64,000 bases of DNA, from contig NZ_FBXK01000005.1 in the NCBI RefSeq assembly GCF_900013425.1, positions 868,001-932,000 of the forward strand, given 5' to 3'. Position numbers and translations under genes: made by a program. Below are positions 42,639 through 51,898 of the stretch, in pieces. The DNA is from Sphingobium sp. Z007. GTDB lineage: Bacteria; Pseudomonadota; Alphaproteobacteria; Sphingomonadales; Sphingomonadaceae. Positions within the stretch are counted from its first letter, which is position 1. Every line of letters starts with the position of its first letter. The notes below the pieces were generated by a model. The model had not been told where the DNA came from and made no database searches. It saw only the letters and a program-made list of their open reading frames with translations.

Positions 42639-43817
42639 TTATGGAACCGGGCTGGATCGCGGCGCGCCCCCTTGGGCGCGGTGGCGGATGACGCGCAGAT
42701 AGGTGTCCACCAGCGCCTGGTTGACCTGGTCCCATCCGTTGCGTTCCGCCCGCTGCTGCGCCGCCGCGCCCGCCGCCTGTCGTGCGCCGTCATCGATGCA
42801 ATAGGCTTGCAGGGCATCGGCAAAGGCGCCGATCGCGCCGGGACGGATCAACCGCCCGGTGACGCCGTCCGTGACCAGGCTCTCGCTGCCGGTAGCCCGC
42901 GCCGCCACCGTAGGCAGGCCGCACGCCATCGCCTCCAGCGTGACATTGCCGAACGTCTCGGTCACCGAAGGGTTGAACAGCAGGTCCATGCTGGCGACCG
43001 CGCGGCCCAGGTCCGTCCCCTTCTGGAACCCGGTGAAGATCGCGCCCGGCAATCGGTTCTGAAACCATTCGCGCGCCGGGCCTTCGCCCACCACCAGCAC
43101 CTTATGCTGCACCTGCCGCGCGGAAAGCTGGTCGATCGCGTCGGAAAAGACGTCCAGCCCCTTTTCCATCACCAGCCGGCCGATGAAGCCGATCGCCGGC
43201 GCGTCGTCGGCAATACCCAGAGACCGTCGCCAGTCCATATCGCGCCGCCCCGGATTGAAAATTTCCCGGTCGATGCCGCGGGTCCATATGCCCACATCAT
43301 AGTTCATCCGCTGTCCGCGCAACAGTTGCGCCATCGATTCGGACGGCGCGACGATCGCGTCGCAGCGGCGATAGAAGCGGCGCAGCATGGATTCGATCAG
43401 CGGCTCCAGAAAGGCCAGCCCATAATAGCGCGGATAGGTTTCGAACCGCGTATGCACCGATGCAACGGTGGGCAGCGCGCGCGCGCGCGCCCAACTGAGC
43501 GCCCGATGGCCCAGCGGGTCGGGGCTGGAAAGATGCACGATATTGGGTGCGAACGCCTTGAGATCGCGGCGGACTTGCGCCGACATGCGGTATGGCACCC
43601 GATATTCCTTGCGCCCCGGCACCGGAAAGGACGGCGTGCTGACCAGGTCGCCCGCCGGCTCGAAGGCGGGCGTCGGGGTCGTCGGCGAATAGACGCGCAC
43701 GGCCGCTCCCTGCCGTATCAGATAGGATACGAAGCGGTTGAGCGCCTGGTTCGCGCCATCACGCACATAATTATAATTGCCGCTGAACAGGGCGACGCGC
43801 AGGCCGGTAGCATCCAT
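42639..43817 (-). CDS. glycosyltransferase, GT4 family
   Basis: A 392-aa GT-B glycosyltransferase. The N-domain begins LRVALFSGNYNYVRDGANQA; the C-domain has GFIGRLVMEKGLDVF, VGEGPAR, and the donor-binding MDLLFNPSVTETFGNVTLEA with the E-x7-E pattern. It resembles mannosyl or glucosyl transferases of glycolipid type, but the acceptor is unknown. It lies 27 bp upstream of rarA. Confidence 0.9.
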   Translation of the reverse strand: MDATGLRVALFSGNYNYVRDGANQALNRFVSYLIRQGAAVRVYSPTTPTPAFEPAGDLVSTPSFPVPGRKEYRVPYRMSAQVRRDLKAFAPNIVHLSSPDPLGHRALSWARARALPTVASVHTRFETYPRYYGLAFLEPLIESMLRRFYRRCDAIVAPSESMAQLLRGQRMNYDVGIWTRGIDREIFNPGRRDMDWRRSLGIADDAPAIGFIGRLVMEKGLDVFSDAIDQLSARQVQHKVLVVGEGPAREWFQNRLPGAIFTGFQKGTDLGRAVASMDLLFNPSVTETFGNVTLEAMACGLPTVAARATGSESLVTDGVTGRLIRPGAIGAFADALQAYCIDDGARQAAGAAAQQRAERNGWDQVNQALVDTYLRVIRHRAQGGAPRSSPVP

Positions 43818-44005
43818 CGCCGCCCCTTAGACCATTCTTGGCCTAGGTGAAACAGCCGACAATCCGCGCAAGATCGACGGCGCAGGATAAATTTTTCGTC
43901 GGGCGGATCTTCGATGGAACCCGTCAAGCCACTGGGAATTATGCCGATTGTTCGTGATGAAACCGGCCGGCGCGGCGTGCGCCCGCATATGGAGAGGATG
44001 CCCCG

Positions 44006-44224
44006 ATGACCGAGACTTTCCGAAAAGGATCGCGGGTCAAGTGGAACTGGGGACAGGGCGTCGGCCGGGGGCGGATCGCGGAACGGTTCGACCGCCATGT
44101 CGAGCGCACCATTGAAGGATCGCTGATCCGCCGCAACGGTTCGCCGCGCGACCCCGCCTATCTCATTAGCGCCGACAGCGGCGGCGAAGTGCTCAAACTG
44201 CGCTCGGAACTCAGCGCCGCCTGA
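44006..44224 (+). CDS. DUF2945 (HVA1-like) domain protein
   Basis: A 72-aa protein, KGSRVKWNWGQGVGRGRIAE then RNGSPRDPAYLI, matching the DUF2945/hypervirulence-associated Tudor-like family. Function is unknown. It has its own upstream region of 188 bp without a gene. Confidence 0.85.
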   Translation: MTETFRKGSRVKWNWGQGVGRGRIAERFDRHVERTIEGSLIRRNGSPRDPAYLISADSGGEVLKLRSELSAA

Positions 44225-44293
44225 GCCTTCCCCAAAGCCAATCTTGATTGATCGGCCGTCGCGCGCCCTGCGCAGCCATGGCATAGGGGCGGG

Positions 44294-44947
44294 ATGATAA
44301 CGCCTTTCATGACCATAGACGCGCTGCTGGTCGGCACGCCCGCGCCCTTCCGGGATAAAGACTATAGCGCCATCGCCAAGCGGCCGGTTGCCGGCCCCGT
44401 GCGCATCACATGGGACGGGTTCGAACAGGATGCGGTGGCCGACCCCATCCATCATGGCGGCTGGGACAAGGCGATTCATCTCTACCCGCAGGATCATTAT
44501 GGCTGGTGGCGCGAGCGCAAGCCCGACCATCCTTTGCTCGACGCGCCCGGCGCTTTTGGCGAGAATGTCGCCTCGCGCGGAATGACGGAGGCGGACATCT
44601 GCCTGGGCGATCGCTTTTCGCTGGGCAGCGCGGTCGTGCAGGTCAGCCATGGCCGCCAGCCCTGTTGGAAGCTCGATCATCGCTTCGGCGCGCGTGACGT
44701 GATGGCGACGATCGTCAAGACCGCGCGCAGCGGCCTCTATTTCCGCGTCATTCGGCAGGGGGAAGCTGAATCCGGCACCCGTATGGACCTGCTGGAGCGC
44801 CCCTTGCCCGACTGGAGCATCGCGCGGATTTTCCAGCTGCTGATCGGCGGCGGCCATAAAAGCGATCCCGGCGCGGTCCGCATGCTCGCAGACATGCCGC
44901 TGCTGGCCGAAGCGTGGCGGGAGAGGGCGCGGAAGCTGGCGGCGTAA
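44294..44947 (+). CDS. MOSC domain protein (YiiM-like)
   Basis: A 217-aa molybdenum-cofactor sulfurase C-terminal-like protein: DAVADPIHHGGWDKAIHLYP, GENVASRGM, GSAVVQVSHGRQPCWKL with the conserved cysteine, and a 3-alpha C-terminal domain. YiiM relatives reduce N-hydroxylated purines with Moco. No other Moco gene is nearby. Confidence 0.92.
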   Translation: MITPFMTIDALLVGTPAPFRDKDYSAIAKRPVAGPVRITWDGFEQDAVADPIHHGGWDKAIHLYPQDHYGWWRERKPDHPLLDAPGAFGENVASRGMTEADICLGDRFSLGSAVVQVSHGRQPCWKLDHRFGARDVMATIVKTARSGLYFRVIRQGEAESGTRMDLLERPLPDWSIARIFQLLIGGGHKSDPGAVRMLADMPLLAEAWRERARKLAA

Positions 44948-45036
44948 CGCGGCGACGACGGCGACACTTGCCGACCGCGCTCGTATGTCCCGCCATAGCG
45001 CTGGCATCGGCCGCACCGGCTCCCTATAGCTGATCT

Positions 45037-47349
45037 ATGGCATCGACCCCCAAAAACAAAGCATCCGTCCCGGCGCGCTCGAAAGTCCGGCCCGCCGGCT
45101 TCCCCACCCGCGACGAAGTGATGGATTTCATCGCCACCTCAGACCAGCCAGCCGGCAAGCGCGAGATCGCCAAGGCGTTCGGCCTCAAGGGGCAGGAAAA
45201 GATCGCTCTGAAAGCCTTGCTCAAGGATATGGCGGACGAGGGGCTGATCGATCTCGGCCCCGCCCGCGCTTTCCACAAGATGGGCGGGGTGCCCAAGGTG
45301 ACGGTGCTGCGCATCATCGATGTCGATGACACGACGTTGATCGCTACTCCCGAACGCTGGGAAGCCGAAGGCCAGCCGGCCCCCCGCCTACGCGTGCTGG
45401 AGCGCGGCAAGCGCGGCGCCTTGACGATCGGCGACCGCATTCTCGCCCGCACCGAGGAAGCAGGACGCGGTTACGTCGCCCACGTCATGAAGAAGCTCGC
45501 CAAGGCCGAGGAGGAATTGCTGGGCGTGGTGGAGGTGATGGCCGACGGGAAGCTATGGCTGCGCCCGGTCGACAAGCGCATCCGCAAGGACACGCCGATC
45601 AGCGACGTCGGCAACGCGAAGCCCGGCGACTTGGTGCTGGCTGAACCCCATGGCCGCCCGCCGCGCATCGCCGCGCGGGTCACCGATATACTTGGCGATC
45701 CCTTCGCCCCGCGCAGCTTCAGTCTGATCGCGATCCACAAACATGGCATTCCCCATGTCTTCCCCGAACGGGTGGAGGAGGAAGCGATCACCGCATCCGC
45801 CCTACCGCTGCATGAAGACAAGCGCGAAGATCTGCGCCACCTGCCGATCGTCGCGATCGACCCTTCCGATGCACGCGACCATGACGATGCGGTCTGGGCG
45901 ACCCCGGATGACGATGAAGCCAATGCCGGCGGCTATAAGGCGATCGTCGCCATCGCCGACGTCAGTTACTATGTTCGCCCCGGCAGCGCGCTGGACAAGG
46001 AAGCGCGCAAGCGCGGCAACAGCGTCTATTTCCCCGATCAGGTCGTGCCGATGCTCCCCCATGACCTCTCGTCCGACATGTGTTCGCTCCGCGCCGGGCA
46101 GGACCGGGCGGCGATGGCTTGCCACCTGACCATCAATGCGCAGGGCAAGGTGACCGCTTGGCGCTTCACCCGCGCCGTGATCCGGGTAGCAGCAGTGCTG
46201 GCCTATGAAGATGCGCAGGCCGCGATTGATGGCGATAAGGACAATGCGCTGCTCGAACCGGCGCTAAAACCGCTCTGGGCCTGCTGGGCGCTGCTGCGCA
46301 AGGCGCGGGACGCGCGCGATCCGCTGGCGCTCGACCTGCCCGAACGGCGGGTGGTGCTGGACGAGCATGGCAAGATCGTTAGCGTCGCGGTGCGCGAACG
46401 GCTCGACGCGCATATGCTGATCGAAGATTATATGATCGCCGCCAACGTCGCTGCGGCCAAGGCGCTGGAGGCGAAGAAGGCGCCAGTCATGTACCGCGTC
46501 CATGAAGCGCCCAGCCGGGACAAACTGGTTGCGCTCAAGGACTATCTCGCCACCTTCGACATGGATTTCGCACTCGGCCAGGTGATCCGCCCGGCGACTT
46601 TCAACGCCCTGATACGCAAGATCGCGGAGTCGGAGGAGAAGGAGCAGATCATGGTCCAGATCCTGCGCAGCCAGACCCAGGCCTATTATGCGCCGCAGAA
46701 TATGGGCCATTTCGGGCTGGCGCTGGGCAGTTACGCCCACTTCACCTCGCCCATCCGGCGCTATGCGGACCTGTTGGTGCATCGGGCGCTGGTCGGCGCC
46801 TACAGCCTGGAACTGCCCGCGCCAAAGGGGGGGACGATTCCGGACCGTTCGTCACTCAGCCAGGATGATTATGAGAATATGGGCCGGGTCGGCGAACTCA
46901 TCTCCGGCCATGAACGCCGCGCGATGGAGGCGGAACGCGACACGGTCGATCGCTATGTCGCCGCCTTCCTTTCCGCCCATGTCGGCGAAATCGTCAAGGC
47001 GCGCATCACCGGGGTCCAGAATTTCGGCTTCTTCGCGACGGTCGACGGGCTGGGCGGCGATGGCCTAGTGCCTGTATCGACCATGGGCGCCGAACATTTC
47101 TTCTATGATGAAGCGGGCAAGGCATTGCAGGGCGTGGAGAGCGGCGATCGCTATACGGTCGGCCAGCGGCTGGAGCTACGGCTGGCGGAGGCGGACCCGA
47201 TCAACGGCTCGCTCCGTTTCGAACTGCCGGACAATCCCGCGCCCCGCGGCGGACCGATGAAGCGCGATCGGACCCGTCCCGGCACACACCGCGGTCGGCC
47301 GGTCAATATCCGCCATCAGGGCGCAAAGCGCGGCAAGCATAAGCGGTAA
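45037..47349 (+). CDS. rnr: ribonuclease R
   Basis: A 770-aa 3'-5' exoribonuclease. N-terminal winged-helix and cold-shock regions precede the RNB catalytic domain (AIDPSDARDHDDAVW; the four Asp metal ligands), then GHFGLALGSYAHFTSPIRRY (about 563-582) and a C-terminal S1 domain (GEIVKARITGVQNFGFFATV). A Lys/Arg-rich tail is present. It processes structured RNA and takes part in RNA quality control. Confidence 0.96.
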   Translation: MASTPKNKASVPARSKVRPAGFPTRDEVMDFIATSDQPAGKREIAKAFGLKGQEKIALKALLKDMADEGLIDLGPARAFHKMGGVPKVTVLRIIDVDDTTLIATPERWEAEGQPAPRLRVLERGKRGALTIGDRILARTEEAGRGYVAHVMKKLAKAEEELLGVVEVMADGKLWLRPVDKRIRKDTPISDVGNAKPGDLVLAEPHGRPPRIAARVTDILGDPFAPRSFSLIAIHKHGIPHVFPERVEEEAITASALPLHEDKREDLRHLPIVAIDPSDARDHDDAVWATPDDDEANAGGYKAIVAIADVSYYVRPGSALDKEARKRGNSVYFPDQVVPMLPHDLSSDMCSLRAGQDRAAMACHLTINAQGKVTAWRFTRAVIRVAAVLAYEDAQAAIDGDKDNALLEPALKPLWACWALLRKARDARDPLALDLPERRVVLDEHGKIVSVAVRERLDAHMLIEDYMIAANVAAAKALEAKKAPVMYRVHEAPSRDKLVALKDYLATFDMDFALGQVIRPATFNALIRKIAESEEKEQIMVQILRSQTQAYYAPQNMGHFGLALGSYAHFTSPIRRYADLLVHRALVGAYSLELPAPKGGTIPDRSSLSQDDYENMGRVGELISGHERRAMEAERDTVDRYVAAFLSAHVGEIVKARITGVQNFGFFATVDGLGGDGLVPVSTMGAEHFFYDEAGKALQGVESGDRYTVGQRLELRLAEADPINGSLRFELPDNPAPRGGPMKRDRTRPGTHRGRPVNIRHQGAKRGKHKR

Positions 47350-47358
47350 TTTCGACGA

Positions 47359-47814
47359 TCAACTCAGCCGGTCGATCGCCTCGCTATCCAGCCCGCCCGG
47401 AATAATCATGAGTGGGCAGGGCAGCTTGCCCGCGTCCGCGCCCGCAAAATGCGTCACCAGCTTCCCCGGATTGCCGCTGGCCGCGGCGCCCAGCACCAGC
47501 GCGGCGACATCGTCCATCTCGTCCAGCGTGCCGCGCACCACCGTCACGGCGTCGCCCTGGCGCACGGTAATGCTGGGGCGGATGCCTGATTCATCGGTCA
47601 GTGTGCCCGCTGCGCTGGTCACCAGCGCCTCAGCGCGTTGCAGCGCCTCGTCCTCCATCGTGGCCTGGACGCCGCCCCATTGCACGAACTCGGCCGGCGG
47701 GATCAACGCCAGGATGCGGACCGCGCCGCCTGTCTTGGCGGCACGCCGCGCAGCGAAGCGCAAAGCGGTTTCTGCTTCCGGCGATTCGTCCACGACGACC
47801 AGATATGTCCGCAC
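47359..47814 (-). CDS. universal stress protein
   Basis: A 151-aa UspA-fold protein starting RTYLVVVDESPEAETAL, with the nucleotide-binding VLGAAASGNPGKLV and a C-terminal CPLMIIP. The start is GTG at 47814. It is divergent from the pyruvate dehydrogenase E2 gene across a 184-bp promoter region. Stimulus unknown. Confidence 0.9.
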   Translation of the reverse strand: MRTYLVVVDESPEAETALRFAARRAAKTGGAVRILALIPPAEFVQWGGVQATMEDEALQRAEALVTSAAGTLTDESGIRPSITVRQGDAVTVVRGTLDEMDDVAALVLGAAASGNPGKLVTHFAGADAGKLPCPLMIIPGGLDSEAIDRLS

Positions 47815-47998
47815 TTCTTATCGCCCCCGCATGCAATTAATGGCGTTAGGCATCGGCAAAACAGCCCAACGAACCATAGAGGTGAAATGTGGGACATAAA
47901 AGCGCCTCTGGCAAGGCGTCCCTTGACCGATCCGGCGAATGGGTGAAAACGGGCATCAAAATGACCAAAGCCGTAAAGCCAAGAAGAGGCCCGAAAGC

Positions 47999-49333
47999 AT
48001 GAGCAAGACGATCCAGATGCCCGCATTGTCCCCAACCATGGAGGAAGGGACGCTGGCCAAATGGCTGGTCAAGGAGGGCGATACGGTATCGTCCGGCGAT
48101 CTGCTGGCGGAAATCGAAACCGACAAGGCGACGATGGAATTTGAAGCGGTCGATGAAGGCGTGATCGCCAAGATACTGATCGCCGAAGGGTCCGAAGGCG
48201 TGAAGGTCGGCACCGTCATCGCCATCATCGCCGAAGAGGGCGAAGATGCCGCGACCGTCGCCGCTGGCGGTGCCAAGGCGGACGCCGCCCCCGCGCCAAA
48301 GGCTGATCCCGTTCCTGAAAAGGCGCAAGCCGCATCCGCCCCGAAGGCGGACGCCGCGCCTGCGCCCAAGGCTGAGGCCGCCGCGCTCAAGCCTGCAATC
48401 GCATCAGACGACCGGGTGAAAGCCAGCCCGCTGGCGCGCCGCCTGGCGCAGGCCAAGGGCGTCGATCTGGCCGGCATTACCGGCACCGGCACCAATGGCC
48501 GCATCGTCAAGGCTGATATCGACGGCGCCCAGCCCGGTGCCGCTGCGCCGGCGGCTGCCCCCGCCGCTGCCGCGCCCGCCGCGCCCGCCGCGCCCGCTGC
48601 TCCGACCACCGCACCGGTCGCTGCCGCCGCGCAGGATTTCGGTATCCCGCACGACGTCGTCAAGCTCAGCGGGATGCGCAAGACGATCGCGCGCCGCTTG
48701 ACCGAATCTAAGCAGAACGTGCCGCACATCTACCTGACCGTCGATATCCAGCTCGACAAACTGCTCAAGCTGCGCGGCGAGCTCAACGCCGGCCTCGCCA
48801 GCCGCAACGTCAAGCTGTCGGTCAATGATCTGCTCATCAAGGCGCTGGGCGTCGCGCTGGTGCAGGTGCCCGAATGTAACGTGCAATTCGCCGGCGACCA
48901 GATGCTGCAATTCCAGCGCGCCGACATCAGCGTCGCCGTGTCGATCCCCGGTGGGCTCATCACCCCGATCATCACCGACGCGGGCGGCAAGGGCGTTGCC
49001 GCCATTTCCAACGCGATGAAGGATCTGGCCAGCCGCGCCAAGGACGGCAAGTTGAAGCCCGAAGAATATCAGGGCGGCACCGCGTCGCTGTCCAACATGG
49101 GCATGTTCGGCATCAAGCAGTTCGAAGCCGTCATCAACCCGCCCCAGGCGATGATTATGGCGATCGGCGCGGGTGAAAAGCGGCCCTTCGTGGTCGATGA
49201 CTCGCTTCAGATCGCGACCGTCATGTCGGCGACCGGCAGCTTCGATCATCGCGCGATCGATGGCGCAGATGGCGCAAGCTTGATGAAGGCGTTCAAGGAT
49301 CTGGTCGAAAACCCGATCGGTATGCTCGCCTGA
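47999..49333 (+). CDS. pdhC: pyruvate dehydrogenase E2, dihydrolipoamide acetyltransferase
   Basis: A 444-aa core enzyme with one lipoyl domain (lipoyl lysine in [16 protein letters not shown]), an Ala/Pro-rich linker, an E3-binding domain ([20 protein letters not shown]), a second flexible linker and the acyltransferase domain with catalytic [11 protein letters not shown]. The ATG at 47999 ([12 protein letters not shown]) is preferred to an upstream in-frame ATG. The E1 genes are not in this window. Its stop overlaps the thioesterase ATG (TGATG). Confidence 0.95.
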   Translation: MSKTIQMPALSPTMEEGTLAKWLVKEGDTVSSGDLLAEIETDKATMEFEAVDEGVIAKILIAEGSEGVKVGTVIAIIAEEGEDAATVAAGGAKADAAPAPKADPVPEKAQAASAPKADAAPAPKAEAAALKPAIASDDRVKASPLARRLAQAKGVDLAGITGTGTNGRIVKADIDGAQPGAAAPAAAPAAAAPAAPAAPAAPTTAPVAAAAQDFGIPHDVVKLSGMRKTIARRLTESKQNVPHIYLTVDIQLDKLLKLRGELNAGLASRNVKLSVNDLLIKALGVALVQVPECNVQFAGDQMLQFQRADISVAVSIPGGLITPIITDAGGKGVAAISNAMKDLASRAKDGKLKPEEYQGGTASLSNMGMFGIKQFEAVINPPQAMIMAIGAGEKRPFVVDDSLQIATVMSATGSFDHRAIDGADGASLMKAFKDLVENPIGMLA

Positions 49334-49752
49334 TGCCCTATGCGGACGAAACCCCGCCGGATATCAGTCCGGCGGTGCGGGTCATCGCCATGCCGACCGA
49401 TACTAATCCCTATGGGGATATTTTCGGCGGCTGGTTGATGAGCGTGATGGACTCGGCGGCCGGATCGGTCGCCGCCCGGCACAGCCATGGCCGCGCCGTG
49501 ACGATCGCGGTGGAGGGGATGACCTTTCTGCGCCCGGTCGTGGTCGGTGACGAAGTTTCGGTTTTTGCAACGCTCAAATCCGTCGGTCGCACGTCGATGA
49601 AAATCTATGTAGAAGCGTGGCGTCGCGCCCGGCATGACGATCGGTCCTATCGCGTGACCCATGCGACTTTCAGCTTCGTGGCGATCGGCGAAGATCGCCA
49701 GCCCCGTTCCGTGCCGCCCCTGCCGGGCGCGTCAAACAACCAAGACAAGTAA
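49333..49752 (+). CDS. acyl-CoA thioesterase (hotdog fold, YciA-like)
   Basis: A 139-aa hotdog protein: DTNPYGDIFGGWLMSVMDSA, followed by AVEGMTFLRPVVVGDEVSVF, a YciA/acyl-CoA hydrolase pattern with catalytic Asp. It sits between E2 and E3 of pyruvate dehydrogenase, overlapping the E2 stop by one base, which suggests a role in relieving acyl-CoA build-up. Substrate unknown. Confidence 0.9.
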   Translation: MPYADETPPDISPAVRVIAMPTDTNPYGDIFGGWLMSVMDSAAGSVAARHSHGRAVTIAVEGMTFLRPVVVGDEVSVFATLKSVGRTSMKIYVEAWRRARHDDRSYRVTHATFSFVAIGEDRQPRSVPPLPGASNNQDK

Positions 49753-49764
49753 GCGAGACTGATC

Positions 49765-51180
49765 ATGGCTGAGAATTACGACGTCATCGTTCTGGGGTCG
49801 GGCCCCGGCGGCTATGTCGCCGCGATCCGTTCCGCCCAGTTGGGCCTCAAGACTGCGATCGTCGAGCGCGAAAACCTGGGCGGCATCTGCCTGAACTGGG
49901 GCTGCATCCCGACCAAGGCGTTGCTGCGTTCGGCCGAAATTTTCCATTACATGCAGCATGCCAAGGATTATGGCCTGGCAGCGGACAATATCACAGCCGA
50001 CATTGAAGCCGTGGTGAAGCGTTCGCGCGGCGTCGCCAAGCAACTTAATCAGGGTGTCACGCACCTGATGAAGAAGAACAAGATCACCGTCCATATGGGC
50101 GACGGCAAGCTGACCGGCAAAGGCAAGCTGTCCGTCACCAAGGATAGCAAGACCGAAGAACTGACGGCGAAGCATATCATCATCGCCACTGGCGCCCGCG
50201 CCCGCGATTTGCCCAAGCTCAAGGCTGATGGCAAGCGCGTCTGGACCTATCGCCACGCCATGACCCCGCCGGAAATGCCGACCAAGCTGTTGGTCATCGG
50301 CTCTGGCGCTATAGGCATCGAATTTGCCAGCTTCTATAATGACATGGGCGCGGACGTGACCGTGGTCGAGATGATGGACCGAATCGTTCCGGTAGAAGAT
50401 GCCGATGTCTCAGCCTTCCTCGAAAAGGCGGTCAAGAAGCAGGGCATGACCGTGCTGACCGGCGCGAAGATCGAGAAGATCGCGACGGACGACAAGGGCG
50501 TGACCGCAACGATCAAGGACAAGGCCGGCAAGGCGATCGAAGCTGAATATAGCCACGTCATCGTCGCCATCGGCATCGTCCCCAATGTCGAAAATCTGGG
50601 GCTGGAAGATGTCGGCATCGAACCGGACCAGCGCTATCACATCAAGACCGACGAATATGGCCGCACCAATGTCGATGGCATGTGGGCAATCGGTGACGTC
50701 ACCGCGCCGCCATGGCTGGCACATAAGGCGAGCCACGAAGGCGTCATCGTCGCCGAAGCGATCGCACAGGCTCTGGGTAACAAGGATGTGCATCCCCATG
50801 CCATGGACGTGCGCAACATTCCTGGCTGCACCTACTGTCACCCGCAGATCGCCAGCGTTGGCCTGACCGAAGCCAAGGCGAAGGAAGCGGGTTATGAGGT
50901 GAAAGTCGGCATGTTCCCCTTCATCGGCAATGGCAAGGCGATCGCGTTGGGCGAAGCGGAAGGCTTCACCAAGACGGTGTTCGACGCCAAGACCGGCGAA
51001 TTGCTGGGCGCACATATGATCGGCGCGGAAGTGACCGAAATGATCCAGGGCTATACCATCGGCAAGACGCTGGAATCGACCGAGGCGGAATTGATGCACA
51101 CCGTCTTCCCGCATCCTACCATCTCGGAATCGATGCATGAAAGCGTGCTCGCCGCTTATGGCCGTGCGCTCCATATCTGA
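49765..51180 (+). CDS. lpdA: dihydrolipoamide dehydrogenase (E3)
   Basis: A 471-aa flavoprotein that reoxidises dihydrolipoyl groups. FAD motif GSGPGGYVAAIRSAQLG, redox disulfide GGICLNWGCIPTKALL, NAD motif GSGAIGIEFASFYND and the C-terminal His-Glu pair in HPTISESMHE are intact. It follows the thioesterase by 12 bp. Confidence 0.96.
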   Translation: MAENYDVIVLGSGPGGYVAAIRSAQLGLKTAIVERENLGGICLNWGCIPTKALLRSAEIFHYMQHAKDYGLAADNITADIEAVVKRSRGVAKQLNQGVTHLMKKNKITVHMGDGKLTGKGKLSVTKDSKTEELTAKHIIIATGARARDLPKLKADGKRVWTYRHAMTPPEMPTKLLVIGSGAIGIEFASFYNDMGADVTVVEMMDRIVPVEDADVSAFLEKAVKKQGMTVLTGAKIEKIATDDKGVTATIKDKAGKAIEAEYSHVIVAIGIVPNVENLGLEDVGIEPDQRYHIKTDEYGRTNVDGMWAIGDVTAPPWLAHKASHEGVIVAEAIAQALGNKDVHPHAMDVRNIPGCTYCHPQIASVGLTEAKAKEAGYEVKVGMFPFIGNGKAIALGEAEGFTKTVFDAKTGELLGAHMIGAEVTEMIQGYTIGKTLESTEAELMHTVFPHPTISESMHESVLAAYGRALHI

Positions 51181-51898
51181 TCGGCGCACATTGACGCTGA
51201 AAGGCGCGGGGGCTTTGGCTCTCGCGCTTTTTTGCGTCCTGGCGATCGCGCTGATGCAGCGGGCTGGATGGCTCGACGGTGTGAATGTCGGGCTGATGAC
51301 AGCGGCGGGGCAGGCGCGGGACACGGTGACAGGCGGGCCGGTCACCATGGTCATGCGGCTGGCATCGGCGGTCGGCGGAACGGCCGGGCGCATGGCATTG
51401 CTCGCTGTCGCGCTGCTGCCCTTAATCTGGTTTGGGCTCTGGCGCGCCGCGCGCTGGCTCGCCTTGACGATCGCAGGCGGCACACTGCTCAACCTTGGCC
51501 TAAAACAGATTTTCGCCGCGCCCCGGCCCGACCTGCTCCCCCATCTCGACATCGTCCACACCTATAGTTTTCCCAGCGGCCATGCGGCGGGCAACATGAT
51601 GTTTTTCGGCGCGATTGCGATGCTGGCAGGATCGCGGATCGGCTATGTCGTCGCTGCTGCGGTCATCGCGCTGATCGGCGTCAGCCGCGTCTGGCTTGGC
51701 GTTCATTGGCCGAGCGACGTCACCGCTGGCTGGATCGAGGGGCTGGGCTGGCTGGCTCTATGCCGCGTTTGGCTACCAGCGCGGGGAGGGGAGCAACAGG
51801 GCGCGCGCGATGCTTTCATACGGCGGCATCCCGTCGCTGGTGATAAAACCATGGACCCAGAAGCTGTCGAACACCGTCGCGGCGGCGATCAGCAATAG
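51164..51898 (+). CDS. PAP2-family phosphatase
   Basis: A multi-pass membrane protein of about 244 aa with the three PAP2 motifs KQIFAAPRP, SFPSGHAAG and SRVWLGVHWPSDV. Such enzymes dephosphorylate undecaprenyl or phosphatidate pyrophosphates. Start may be ATG 51158 or GTG 51164, both inside lpdA's 3' end. The last 126 bp overlap the convergent DUF2142 gene, and the polar C-terminus (about 50 aa after WLALCRVWLP) looks like an extension past the natural end, possibly from a lost stop. Confidence 0.82.
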   Translation: MRSISDRRTLTLKGAGALALALFCVLAIALMQRAGWLDGVNVGLMTAAGQARDTVTGGPVTMVMRLASAVGGTAGRMALLAVALLPLIWFGLWRAARWLALTIAGGTLLNLGLKQIFAAPRPDLLPHLDIVHTYSFPSGHAAGNMMFFGAIAMLAGSRIGYVVAAAVIALIGVSRVWLGVHWPSDVTAGWIEGLGWLALCRVWLPARGGEQQGARDAFIRRHPVAGDKTMDPEAVEHRRGGDQQ

